A stretch of 48,154 bases of DNA from Corynebacterium sp. HMSC074A01 (GTDB lineage: Bacteria > Actinomycetota > Actinomycetes > Mycobacteriales > Mycobacteriaceae): assembly GCF_001831515.1 (NCBI RefSeq), contig NZ_KV825630.1, positions 1 to 48,154 on the forward strand, written 5' to 3'. The notes beneath the pieces were generated by a model that did no database searches, was not told where the DNA came from, and saw only the letters and a list, made by a program, of their open reading frames with translations. Made by a program: the position numbers and the translations under genes. Numbering within the stretch: the first letter of the stretch is position 1; each line of letters opens with the position of its first letter. Positions 33,992 to 42,347 of this stretch are shown here, piece after piece.

Positions 33992-34968
33992 TGACAACGC
34001 CTCACACCACCCCGGAATCCACCGTGTCCCCGGACGATGAGCTGAAGGTCTCCTTGTCCAAACCGGCCCCCGTGCTCGCCCGCATTTGGGCCCAGCCGGA
34101 AGGCAAGGTAGGCCTTGTGCTGACCAGCCTGATCGTCATCTGCACGGTGATCGGATACCTCTTCGCCGAGCAGATCACCGGCTACTCCACCACCGAGTTC
34201 CTCGGCCTACCCTTTACCAATGAGGGCACCTTCGGCACGGACAACCTGGGCCGTTCCGTGTTCTCCCGCTTCATCGCCGGCGGCCTGGTGCTGCTGGTTA
34301 CGGCCTTCCTCGCCACCGCACTCGGCATGATCGTGGGCACTATCATCGGTATGGTCGCGGGCTACACCGGCGGCTGGGTCGATTCGGTGCTCATGCGGCT
34401 TAACGACGTCATCCTCGCCTTCCCACAGCTCATCTTCGCCATGTTGGCGATCGTGATCTTCGGGCCGTCGGCAACCGTGCTAGTGCTGGTCATCGGGCTC
34501 ACCCACGCGCCGCGCATCGCGCGCGTGGCACGCGCCTCGACCATGTCAGTCACCAACGAGGACTACATCCGCGCCGCCCAGATGTACTCCATGCCGCACA
34601 GCCGCATCCTCACCCGCGAGATCCTGCCGAACATCACCGGCCCGCTCGCCGTCGAGGCCGGGCTGCGCCTGACCTACTCCATCGGCTCAATCGCCTCGCT
34701 GTCCTTCCTGGGCCTGGGCATCCAGCCGCCGGCCGCGGACTGGGGCCTGATGATCAACGAGAACCGCATCGCGCTCTCGCTGCAGCCCTGGGGCGTGCTT
34801 CTGCCGGTGCTGGCGATTGCGCTTTTGACGATCGGCACCAACATGCTTGCCGACGCCACCGCACGCGCCACCGCGTCCACCGCAATGCCCGCCAAGCCGA
34901 CCGCGGAGGAGTTAGAGGCTGCCCGCCAGCCGAAGAACGAACCGATCCGCCACACCGAGGAGGCCTAA
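33991..34968 (+). CDS. ABC importer permease (DppC type)
   Basis: A 325-residue partner permease. A polar N-terminal 40 residues precede the first helix; DppC hallmarks are FGTDNLGRSVFSR, and the EAA loop YIRAAQMYSMPHSRILTREILPN. The C-terminus has an unusual hydrophilic tail (about 35 residues, Ala/Glu/Pro-rich, ending IRHTEEA). The start overlaps the preceding stop by one base and the double ATPase gene follows after 4 nt. Confidence 0.92.
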   Translation: MTTPHTTPESTVSPDDELKVSLSKPAPVLARIWAQPEGKVGLVLTSLIVICTVIGYLFAEQITGYSTTEFLGLPFTNEGTFGTDNLGRSVFSRFIAGGLVLLVTAFLATALGMIVGTIIGMVAGYTGGWVDSVLMRLNDVILAFPQLIFAMLAIVIFGPSATVLVLVIGLTHAPRIARVARASTMSVTNEDYIRAAQMYSMPHSRILTREILPNITGPLAVEAGLRLTYSIGSIASLSFLGLGIQPPAADWGLMINENRIALSLQPWGVLLPVLAIALLTIGTNMLADATARATASTAMPAKPTAEELEAARQPKNEPIRHTEEA

Positions 34969-34972
34969 CCCC

Positions 34973-36586
34973 ATGTCGACCGCTATTACCCCCTCCGCTG
35001 AGGTCGTGCTCGAGGTCCGCGACCTGCGCATCCGCGCCAACGACGGCACCGAGATCCTCCACGGCATCGACTTCGAGCTGCACCGCGGCGAGATCGTCGG
35101 CCTGGTCGGCGAGTCCGGCTCGGGCAAGACCACCGCCGGGCTCGCAGCCCTTGGCCACTGCCGCTCGGGGCTCTCGCTTACCGACGGCACGATCACCCTC
35201 CACACCCGTAACAACGACAACATTGACGTGCTGAGCCTCAACGAGGATGAACTGCGCAACATGCGCGGGTCCCGTGTCGCCTACGTCCCCCAGGACCCGG
35301 CGCTCAGTCTGAATCCCGCCATGCGCATCGGCGAGCAAATCCGCGAGGTCCTCGACGAGCACAACTACGACGGCGACAAACTCGCCCGCATCCGCGAGGT
35401 CATGCGCGACGTGGACCTGCCGGACACGGACGAGTACCTCGCCCGCTGGCCGCACCAGCTCTCGGGCGGGCAGCAGCAGCGCGTGGGCATCGCGATGGCC
35501 TTTGCCCTGCACCCGGACGTGCTCATTCTCGACGAGCCCACCACCGGCCTCGACGTCTCCACCCAGGCGCACGTGCTGGAAACCATCCGCGAGATGACGC
35601 AGCGCCACAGCGTCGCCTCACTCTACATCACCCACGACCTAGCCGTAGTCGCGGAACTGGTCGACCGCGTGATCGTGATGCTGCGCGGCGACATCGTGGA
35701 AGTCGGCACTGCCCACGAGGTGCTTTACTCTCCCCTGCATCGCTACACCAAGAAGCTCCTGGCCTCCATCCCCGACCTGGAGGGCAAGAAGAACATCGCC
35801 GAGCTCCAAGACGTCGCGCCCGCCGAACGCAGCGAGACTCCGCTCCTCGAGGTGCGCAACCTCGAGATGTCCTATGGCGACAACAAGGTCCTCCACGGCA
35901 TCAACCTCGAGCTCGAAGAAGGCGAGTCAACCCTGTTGCTCGGCGAATCCGGCTCCGGCAAAACTACGCTTGCCCGCTCGATCGCGGGGCTGAACCCGGG
36001 CTACACCGGTTCCGTCCGCTTCCGCGGCGAGGAACTCGAGCACAGCAGCCGCGAGCGCACGCTGGATCAGCGCCAGGGTGTGCAGTACATCTTCCAGTCC
36101 CCGTTTTCCTCGCTCAACCCGCGGCGCACCATCGGTGAGTCGCTGAGCGTGCCGATGGAGATGTCGAAGCGCCTACCCCGCGCCAAGCAGCGCGAGGTGG
36201 TCCACGAGGTCCTCGAGGCGGTCCAGCTGGATCCCAGCTTCTACGACCGCCGCCCCGGCGACCTCTCCGGCGGCGAGCGCCAGCGCGCCGCGATCGGGCG
36301 CGCGTTGGTCAACGCACCTTCCGTGCTGGTGTGCGACGAGATCACCTCCGCGCTCGACGTCTCGGTGCAGGCCTCGATCCTGCGCCTGCTGGCCAAGCTG
36401 CGCCGCGAGCGCGGCCTGTCCATGCTCTTCGTCACCCACAACATTGCGCTGGCCCGCCACGTGGCCACCCGCATCGCGGTGCTGAACAAGGGCGTGATCG
36501 TCGATTATGGGCCGGTGGACGAGGTGCTGCACAACCCGCAGCACGACTACACCAAACACCTGCTGGCGGACATCCCTTCGCTGTAG
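34973..36586 (+). CDS. ABC importer ATPase with two nucleotide-binding domains
   Basis: A 537-residue fusion of DppD- and DppF-like ATPases. Domain 1 (about 10-260): Walker [10 protein letters not shown], signature [12 protein letters not shown], Walker [12 protein letters not shown]. Domain 2 (about 285-535): Walker [10 protein letters not shown], signature [12 protein letters not shown], Walker [13 protein letters not shown]. All catalytic elements are intact, so both sites should hydrolyse ATP. It completes an importer with the two permeases and the lipoprotein. The start is 9 nt behind GGAGG and 4 nt after the permease stop. Confidence 0.94.
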   Translation: MSTAITPSAEVVLEVRDLRIRANDGTEILHGIDFELHRGEIVGLVGESGSGKTTAGLAALGHCRSGLSLTDGTITLHTRNNDNIDVLSLNEDELRNMRGSRVAYVPQDPALSLNPAMRIGEQIREVLDEHNYDGDKLARIREVMRDVDLPDTDEYLARWPHQLSGGQQQRVGIAMAFALHPDVLILDEPTTGLDVSTQAHVLETIREMTQRHSVASLYITHDLAVVAELVDRVIVMLRGDIVEVGTAHEVLYSPLHRYTKKLLASIPDLEGKKNIAELQDVAPAERSETPLLEVRNLEMSYGDNKVLHGINLELEEGESTLLLGESGSGKTTLARSIAGLNPGYTGSVRFRGEELEHSSRERTLDQRQGVQYIFQSPFSSLNPRRTIGESLSVPMEMSKRLPRAKQREVVHEVLEAVQLDPSFYDRRPGDLSGGERQRAAIGRALVNAPSVLVCDEITSALDVSVQASILRLLAKLRRERGLSMLFVTHNIALARHVATRIAVLNKGVIVDYGPVDEVLHNPQHDYTKHLLADIPSL

Positions 36587-36641
36587 GGACTCGCTAGGCT
36601 GAGGGAGTGTAACTATCCCCTGTTCAAGGAAGCGTGACACC

Positions 36642-38360
36642 GTGTCCGAAACCCTGCGTACCGTCGATGTGCACTCCCTTTCCGCTCACCCTGCCACCGC
36701 TGATCTGAAGCCGCTGCCGCTTCCCCCGCTCGAGCAGACACTTGCGCAGTACGCCACCGCCCTCTCCGCGGTACTCGATGACGACGAGCGCGCCCACGCC
36801 TCCCGGGTAATCGAGGACTTCTCACAGAGCAAGGGCCCGCTTCTCGACGCCACCCTGCGCGACCGCGCCACCACACGCGAGCACGAGGGCACGAACTGGC
36901 TGCACGACGAGTGGTACGAGGGCTACCTCGCCGTCCGCGGCCCGCTCCAGTTGAGCACGAACGTCGGCTTCCAGCTCGCTCCTTTGGGCGGCGAGGCCGC
37001 CGGGTCGCAGCGCGCCGCCGCGGCCATCCAGCGCATCGCCACCGTCCACCTGCAGGCGGCCAGCGACGCGCTGCCGGCGGACGTGGACGCGCGCGGTAAC
37101 CGCATCACGCTCAACCAGTGGTTCGTGTTCAACGGTGGGCTGCGCCACCCGCGCCCGGAGGTCGACGAGGTCGCGATCTGCACGAAGTCGGCCGCGCACC
37201 GTGAGATCGGCGTCTTCGTCGACGGCCGCCTGTTCGCCCTCCCCATCAGCGACGCCGAGGGCAACATCACCCCGCGTGAGTATCTCGCCGCGAACCTGGA
37301 CACGGTGCTGGCCGCCGCGCGCACCTCGTCGCCCGACCAGGCGGACTTCAACGCAGCCGCACTCTCCGGCGATGTATCGGAACTCACGGAGCTCATCGAG
37401 CACAACCCGCGCACCTACCAGCGCCTCGCCGACCTACTGTTCACCGTCGACCTGATCAACGCTGCAGGGCGCGACGACGCCGCATTGCTTGCCGACCTCG
37501 CGTTCCGTCCCCGCGGCGCGTGGGTGTACAAGCCGCTGAGCTACCAGCTCGGCCTCGACAGCGACTGGACCGCCGTCCACGTCGAGCACACCTGCCAGGA
37601 CGGCGGCACCCTCGTCACCGCGGTTTCGCGCATGCAAGACGCCCAGGTCCAGGAATCCAGCACCCTCAGCAAACACGCTGCCGAGGAGCTGCGCTGGGAC
37701 CTCGACCACACCCCAAACACGCCGGCCACTCCCTACACGGTCGAGCTGCACACCATAGACATCCCGCCTACCGACCTGCCCTTCAAGTTCAGCCGTGACG
37801 CGAGCGCCCAGCTGACCATGACGATCGCGCAGCAGCTGACCTACGGCCGCGTCCGCGCCGTCTACGAGGCGGTAGACATGCGCGAATACCGCGCCGGGCG
37901 CACCGAGTGCCTACGCGCGCTGACCCCGGAGGCTGCCGCGTTCGCACGCGCCCTCGTCGCTGGCACCGCAACCCGCGAGCAACTCGTCGCCGCGGCCGAC
38001 GCGCACCGCGGATGGGTGAAGCGCTGCAAGTCCGGCAACGGCATCGACCGCCATATCCAAATGCTCGAGCATCTCGACGCCCATGAGACCGACGCCTTCT
38101 TCCGCGATCCCGTTGTCACTGCCGCGCGCAAGGACTTCTTGTCCACCACCTCCGTCGGCAGCGCCAGCCAGATCGTGCGCTACGCCTTTGCGCCGACGCT
38201 GCCGGAGGGCTTCGGCATCGCCTACACCCCGCACGCGACGGCCACCGAATACTGTGTGTCCTACAACACGGATACCGCGGAGAAGCCGCAGGAGTTTTTG
38301 GCTAACCTCGCGCGCGCTTCCGAGTTGCTTTGGCAGTTCTGTGGCGAGCTCGACGGCTAA
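36642..38360 (+). CDS. Choline/carnitine O-acyltransferase family protein
   Basis: A 572-residue protein of the carnitine/choline acyltransferase family, which moves acyl groups between CoA and an alcohol such as carnitine. It shows LPLPPLEQTLAQY at the N-terminus, NWLHDEWYEGYLAVRGPLQL, the catalytic His in VEHTCQDGGTLV (His316), and the Ser-Thr-Thr motif beginning at Ser501 (LSTTSVGSASQ) where the family has STS. The C-terminal EGFGIAYTP and SYNTDTAEKP are also family landmarks. The start is GTG behind AAGGA. It lies 55 nt after the ABC ATPase gene, in the same direction, and its last 59 nt overlap the DUF4259 gene. The acyl acceptor is unknown. Confidence 0.87.
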   Translation: MSETLRTVDVHSLSAHPATADLKPLPLPPLEQTLAQYATALSAVLDDDERAHASRVIEDFSQSKGPLLDATLRDRATTREHEGTNWLHDEWYEGYLAVRGPLQLSTNVGFQLAPLGGEAAGSQRAAAAIQRIATVHLQAASDALPADVDARGNRITLNQWFVFNGGLRHPRPEVDEVAICTKSAAHREIGVFVDGRLFALPISDAEGNITPREYLAANLDTVLAAARTSSPDQADFNAAALSGDVSELTELIEHNPRTYQRLADLLFTVDLINAAGRDDAALLADLAFRPRGAWVYKPLSYQLGLDSDWTAVHVEHTCQDGGTLVTAVSRMQDAQVQESSTLSKHAAEELRWDLDHTPNTPATPYTVELHTIDIPPTDLPFKFSRDASAQLTMTIAQQLTYGRVRAVYEAVDMREYRAGRTECLRALTPEAAAFARALVAGTATREQLVAAADAHRGWVKRCKSGNGIDRHIQMLEHLDAHETDAFFRDPVVTAARKDFLSTTSVGSASQIVRYAFAPTLPEGFGIAYTPHATATEYCVSYNTDTAEKPQEFLANLARASELLWQFCGELDG

Positions 38361-38712
38361 CGCCGGTGGCGTACCGGGTGGCGGCGAGCCACTGATCCAG
38401 CTCGCCCGCCTCCTGCCACTGCTCGTACAGGTCTGAATCGCGGGCGGTCAGCAGCTCCCTGACCTGCCTTTTCAGCCAAATACGGTCGTGGAAGGAGAAC
38501 TCGAAGGCGAGCGCCTCCTCGAACTCGTCGGAGGGCAGATGGCCGTTCATCACCGCCACGAGCGCGACGACGACTTCTGCCTGCGCGGATTCCAGAGGCA
38601 GCTCGCCGCAATCGAAGCGGAACCGATCCATCTTGAAAGAGCCGTCCGCGAGTGCGCGCACGGCATCAAGCGCGTGGTCATTATCAAACGGCCCATAGTT
38701 CCACGTACCCAT
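38302..38712 (-). CDS. DUF4259 protein
   Basis: A 136-residue protein beginning MGTWNYGPFDNDHALDAV, the conserved DUF4259 N-terminus. It is acidic in the middle and has a very basic C-terminal tail (RRARHRTAKATRKRARG). It has no membrane segment or signal. The last 59 nt overlap the end of the acyltransferase gene on the other strand. The basic tail lies almost wholly in the overlapping part, so it may be a recent extension. Function unknown. Confidence 0.8.
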   Translation of the reverse strand: MGTWNYGPFDNDHALDAVRALADGSFKMDRFRFDCGELPLESAQAEVVVALVAVMNGHLPSDEFEEALAFEFSFHDRIWLKRQVRELLTARDSDLYEQWQEAGELDQWLAATRYATGVSRRARHRTAKATRKRARG

Positions 38713-38769
38713 GGGGAAAGAATCTAAGCCAGCGAAGTTTCCCAGGGTTGTCGCCTAGGCAAACAATGG

Positions 38770-39378
38770 TTAAACACCAAGCAATATGTTGGTGATCTTC
38801 GCGGTCAGCGCCTCCACCTGCCGTTCCAGATCGGCGAGCGTGCCGTTGTTGTCCAGGATCTCGTCCGCGGCAGCGCGACGCTGCGCGTTTGGGATCTGAC
38901 GCTCGATTCGGTTCCGCGCATCATCCTCAGAGAGCCCGCGGTGCGCCACAAGGCGGCGCACCCGCTCATCGGCGTCCACGTCCACCACGACTGTCATGTC
39001 CATGTCTTTGTTCATGCCGAGCTCGATGAGCAAGGGCATGTCGTAGACAGCGGCCTTCTCGCCTGCCCGCTCGAGCTGACTGAAGCGTCGCGCCGATTCC
39101 GCACGAATCGCCGGGTGCGTGATCGCGTTGAGCTTCTGCGTCTGCTCTTCGGAGACGAACGCGCGGGCGGCCAGCCCCGCCCGGTCGAGCGCCCCATCCG
39201 AGCCGATGAGGTCCGCGCCGAACACCGCGGCGACGTCATCCAGCACGGGAGAGCCCGGTTCCATGATGTCCCGGGCGATCTGGTCGGCGTCGACAACTGG
39301 CAAGTCGTGGGCGCGCAGCATCTCGGCGACCGTCGATTTGCCGCTGCCGATGCCGCCGGTAAGTCCGATCATGTACAT
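38770..39378 (-). CDS. coaE: Dephospho-CoA kinase
   Basis: Final step of coenzyme A synthesis: phosphorylates the 3'-OH of dephospho-CoA. The 202-residue P-loop kinase has GLTGGIGSGKSTV near the N-terminus, VVDADQIARDI and the lid region RQIPNAQRRAAAD, and the usual C-terminal helices. I chose the ATG at 39378 (MYMIGLTGG) because TATCAT stands 7 nt upstream, fitting a leaderless start; an ATG six bases later is possible. A terminator lies between rpsA and this gene, so it probably has its own promoter. Confidence 0.95.
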   Translation of the reverse strand: MYMIGLTGGIGSGKSTVAEMLRAHDLPVVDADQIARDIMEPGSPVLDDVAAVFGADLIGSDGALDRAGLAARAFVSEEQTQKLNAITHPAIRAESARRFSQLERAGEKAAVYDMPLLIELGMNKDMDMTVVVDVDADERVRRLVAHRGLSEDDARNRIERQIPNAQRRAAADEILDNNGTLADLERQVEALTAKITNILLGV

Positions 39379-39397
39379 AAAGGCGATGATAGAACAC

Positions 39398-39441
39398 AAA
39401 GGGCCCGCGCCGGACGTCGGTAAGCGACGCCGGCGCGGGCC
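39398..39441 (-). terminator. Terminator of rpsA
   Basis: On the minus strand a long GC-rich hairpin (GGCCCGCGCCGG, 39441-39430, with CCGGCGCGGGCC, 39413-39402; the outer arms extend toward the loop) is followed by CTTTGTGTT. It begins 16 nt after the rpsA stop. The T-tract is interrupted but the stem is very stable. Confidence 0.8.
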
Positions 39442-39456
39442 GATACTCAAGCGAGT

Positions 39457-40920
39457 TTAGTTGCCGGTGAGCTTGTCGCGCAGTGCGGCGAGCTGCTCAT
39501 CGGAAGCCAGGGAGCCCATGGACGACTCTGCCGGCTCGGCTGCCGGAGCTGCAGCGCTGGAGTCGGAAGAGTAGTTTGCCTGGTCTGCTGCCTGGTCCGC
39601 GGCCTCGGCAGCTGCGGCGCGGTGACGCTCGACCTGTGCGGCGTGTGCCTGGTGGCGACGCTCTGCCTCGGCGTAGCGTGCCTCCCACTCCTGGCGAGCC
39701 TCGTCGTAGCCTTCCATCCACTCGTTGGTCTCCGGGTCGAAGCCCTCCGGGAAGATGTAGTTGCCCTGCTCGTCGTAGGAGTCGGCCATGCCGTAGCGGG
39801 ACGGATCGAACTCCTCGGTGAAGTCCTCGTCAGCCTGCTTGAGCGACAGGGAGATGCGACGACGGTCCAGGTCGATGTCGATGACCTTGACCATGACCTC
39901 TTCGCCGACGTTGACAACCTGGTCCGGCACCTCGACGTGGCGCTGGGCCAGCTCGGAGATGTGGACGAGGCCCTCGATGCCTTCCTCGACGCGCACGAAC
40001 GCACCGAACGGGACGAGCTTGGTGACCTTGCCCGGCACAATCTGGCCCACAGCGTGGGTGCGGGCGAAGACGCGCCACGGATCCTCCTGAGTCGCCTTCA
40101 GCGACAGGGAGACGCGCTCGCGGTCCAGATCGACGTCGAGCACCTCGACGGTGACCTCGTCGCCAACGGTGACAACCTCGGACGGGTGGTCAATGTGCTT
40201 CCAGGACAGCTCGGACACGTGGACCAGGCCGTCGACACCGCCGAGATCGACGAAAGCGCCGAAGTTGACGATGGAGGACACGACACCCTTGCGTACCTGG
40301 CCCTTCTGCAGCTGGTGCAGGAAGTCGGAGCGAACCGCGGACTGGGTCTCCTCCAGGTACGCGCGGCGGGACAGGACGACGTTGTTGCGGTGCTTGTCCA
40401 GCTCGATGATCTTCGCCTCGAGCTCCTGGCCGATGTACGGCTCCAGGTCGCGGACGCGGCGCATTTCAACCAGGGATGCCGGCAGGAAGCCGCGCAGCCC
40501 GATGTCCAGGATGAGGCCACCCTTGACGACCTCGATGACCGTACCGGTAACCGGCTGGTCGTTGTTCTGCAGCTCCTCGATGGTGCCCCAAGCACGCTCG
40601 TACTGAGCACGCTTCTTGGACAGGATGAGGCGGCCTTCCTTGTCCTCCTTGGTCAGGACAAGCGCGTCAATCTCATCGCCGACCTCGACCACTTCGTCCG
40701 GGTCGACGTCGTGCTTGATGGACAGCTCGCGGGTCGGGATGACACCTTCGGTCTTGTACCCGATGTCAAGCAGAACCTCGTCGTGGTCAACCTTGACCAC
40801 CTTGCCGCTGACGATGTCACCATCATTGAAGTACTTGATGGTGGCGTCGACTGCAGCGAGAAATTCCTCAGGGCCACCGATGTCGTTGATGGCTACCTGC
40901 GGTGCGTTAGTAGTGCGCAT
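39457..40920 (-). CDS. rpsA: 30S ribosomal protein S1
   Basis: mRNA-binding ribosomal protein needed for initiation on structured or leadered messages. The 487-residue protein starts at the ATG at 40920 (MRTTNAPQVAINDIG), behind GGAG 12 nt upstream; the frame stays open further upstream without similarity. Four S1 domains are visible, each with the GxV motif: about residues 37-105, 125-190, 210-280 and 295-365 (for example GAFVDLGGVDGLVHVSEL). A Gln/Ala/Glu-rich tail follows. The 196-nt upstream region, shared with the divergent methyltransferase, holds no other gene. Confidence 0.97.
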   Translation of the reverse strand: MRTTNAPQVAINDIGGPEEFLAAVDATIKYFNDGDIVSGKVVKVDHDEVLLDIGYKTEGVIPTRELSIKHDVDPDEVVEVGDEIDALVLTKEDKEGRLILSKKRAQYERAWGTIEELQNNDQPVTGTVIEVVKGGLILDIGLRGFLPASLVEMRRVRDLEPYIGQELEAKIIELDKHRNNVVLSRRAYLEETQSAVRSDFLHQLQKGQVRKGVVSSIVNFGAFVDLGGVDGLVHVSELSWKHIDHPSEVVTVGDEVTVEVLDVDLDRERVSLSLKATQEDPWRVFARTHAVGQIVPGKVTKLVPFGAFVRVEEGIEGLVHISELAQRHVEVPDQVVNVGEEVMVKVIDIDLDRRRISLSLKQADEDFTEEFDPSRYGMADSYDEQGNYIFPEGFDPETNEWMEGYDEARQEWEARYAEAERRHQAHAAQVERHRAAAAEAADQAADQANYSSDSSAAAPAAEPAESSMGSLASDEQLAALRDKLTGN

Positions 40921-41155
40921 AAGTGTATGTGCTCCGAATTGAATAGGAGATCGTGATTGGACAGGGGCGCATCTCTCACACCTTGGGCATGTTTGACTCC
41001 AGGGTGGATCTCGCGCGAGGATCGACCCGAGCCCTCCTATTACGGCTGGTGTCGCCCCGATACTGCGATACGCCCCAAACACACTACTGCCTGCCACCTG
41101 CGCGAGCAAATCATATATGCACGTCACCGCCCTTTCCCCGACCCCGAAAGGCCCT

Positions 41156-41893
41156 ATGAGCTTAAGCCCCACCGCCTCGCAAGCCAACCGCCGTTTTTGG
41201 GACGCGGACGCGCAGCGCTACCACGCCGATCACACTGAGTATTTGTCCAGCTTCTACTGGTGCCCGGAAATGCTGCACGAGGCCGACGCGCGCTTGCTCG
41301 GCGACGTCACCGGCACCTCCATCCTCGAAATCGGCTGCGGCTCCGCCGCCTGCACCGAATGGCTCACGAGTCAAGGCGCGCGCCTTGTTACCGGCTTCGA
41401 CATCTCCGCCGGCATGCTCGCCCGCGCCGCGGACGGCCTCGCGCTCACCCAGGCCGACGTGCTCGCAATCCCCTACCGGGATAACGCCTTCGACACCGTC
41501 TTCTCCGCCTTCGGTGCGCTGCCCTTCGTTGCCGAGCTCGACGTCGCGCTCGCTGAGATCCGCCGCGTCCTGCGCCCAGGCGGCCGCTTCGTCTTCAGCG
41601 TCACCCACCCAATGCGCTGGGTCTTCCCCGACGACCCAGACATTTTCACCGCCGCCATCAGCTACTTTGACCGCGCCTACGAGGAGCGCGACAGCAGCGG
41701 CGCACTCACCTACGCGGAGTACCACCGCACCTTCGGCGACTGGGTGCACGCGCTGCGCACCGCGGGCTTTTCGCTTCTCGACGTCACCGAGCCCACCTGG
41801 CCCACCGACCTCACCACCACCTGGGGCCAGTGGTCACCCGCGCGTGGCGCGCTCTTTCCAGGCACCGCGATCTTCTCCACGCGCGCGGCATAG
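41156..41893 (+). CDS. SAM-dependent class I methyltransferase
   Basis: A 245-residue soluble protein of the UbiE/methyltransferase-11 type. Motif I reads ILEIGCGSAACTEWL (about residues 56-70), the acidic residue after beta2 is in VTGFDISAGML, and the post-motif AEIRRVLRPGGRFVFSVTHPMRW is typical. I placed the start at the ATG at 41156, behind AAAGG. It is divergent from rpsA, the usual position in corynebacteria. The substrate is unknown. Confidence 0.88.
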   Translation: MSLSPTASQANRRFWDADAQRYHADHTEYLSSFYWCPEMLHEADARLLGDVTGTSILEIGCGSAACTEWLTSQGARLVTGFDISAGMLARAADGLALTQADVLAIPYRDNAFDTVFSAFGALPFVAELDVALAEIRRVLRPGGRFVFSVTHPMRWVFPDDPDIFTAAISYFDRAYEERDSSGALTYAEYHRTFGDWVHALRTAGFSLLDVTEPTWPTDLTTTWGQWSPARGALFPGTAIFSTRAA

Positions 41894-42347
41894 CCTTTCC
41901 CCCGGATAGGGTAAGCAGAAGGTTGGCGAACATAGTCGCTATTTTATGCCGTACGCTTCGGCCGTTTCGCCCATCCGGCAGCGCCGCAGGTCACAGGAAT
42001 CCCACATTGTGAAATCTGCCGAAAAATATAAAACATCACTCATAGCTGAATGACCAATAACGGTCCGCTGGCAGCAGGCTCTGAAGCTGTTAAAGTCACC
42101 CTTGGTTTTCGGAACGGCCCAGCGGAACCACACCGGAAACCTCTTCCCCAGCAGGGGGGCATTGAAAAATGAAGAGGGAAGAAACCCGAGGTATTGGGGG
42201 ATACCTCACCACTGGGGGGACCGGGGGGCATAGCTCTTCTTGGGGGCGAGGAGCTATGGACGGAGACGGGCGCGGGGGTGTACTGCCCTTGCAAGGGCTA
42301 TGCACGCCCCGCGCCCGCCGGTGACGAGGTAAGAAGCTCGTGCCCTT
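41894..42347. other. 454-bp intergenic region between methyltransferase and polA
   Basis: The convergent genes leave a long gap. The left part (about 41940-42060) is clearly AT-richer than its surroundings (GAAAAATATAAAACATCA) and has short open frames but no believable gene. The right part (42188-42317) holds three strong hairpins, described separately. On the plus strand four G-runs of five or six occur between 42196 and 42246. No terminator for the methyltransferase is obvious. Confidence 0.7.
42145..42317 (-). ncRNA. Candidate structured RNA with C-run hairpin loops
   Basis: On the minus strand three hairpins follow the polA stop: a long one (11-bp stem, 42317-42307 with 42277-42267, enclosing a GCCCTTGCAAGGGC palindrome at 42298-42285); one with stem CATAGCTC/GAGCTATG (42258-42251 with 42236-42229) and CCCCC in its loop; and one with stem GAGGTAT/ATACCTC (42207-42201 with 42194-42188) and loop CCCCCA. 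The single-stranded link between the last two also has two C6 runs. A U-rich stretch ending ATTTTTC follows (about 42165-42175). Two hairpins with C-run loops recall the actinobacterial 6C RNA. It could instead be the 3' end of the polA mRNA. Confidence 0.5.

Noticed and set aside
41939..42133. A small open frame in the AT-richer part of the gap before polA
   Set aside because: No ribosome site, no similarity, Cys- and Trp-rich nonsense composition; not supported as a gene.
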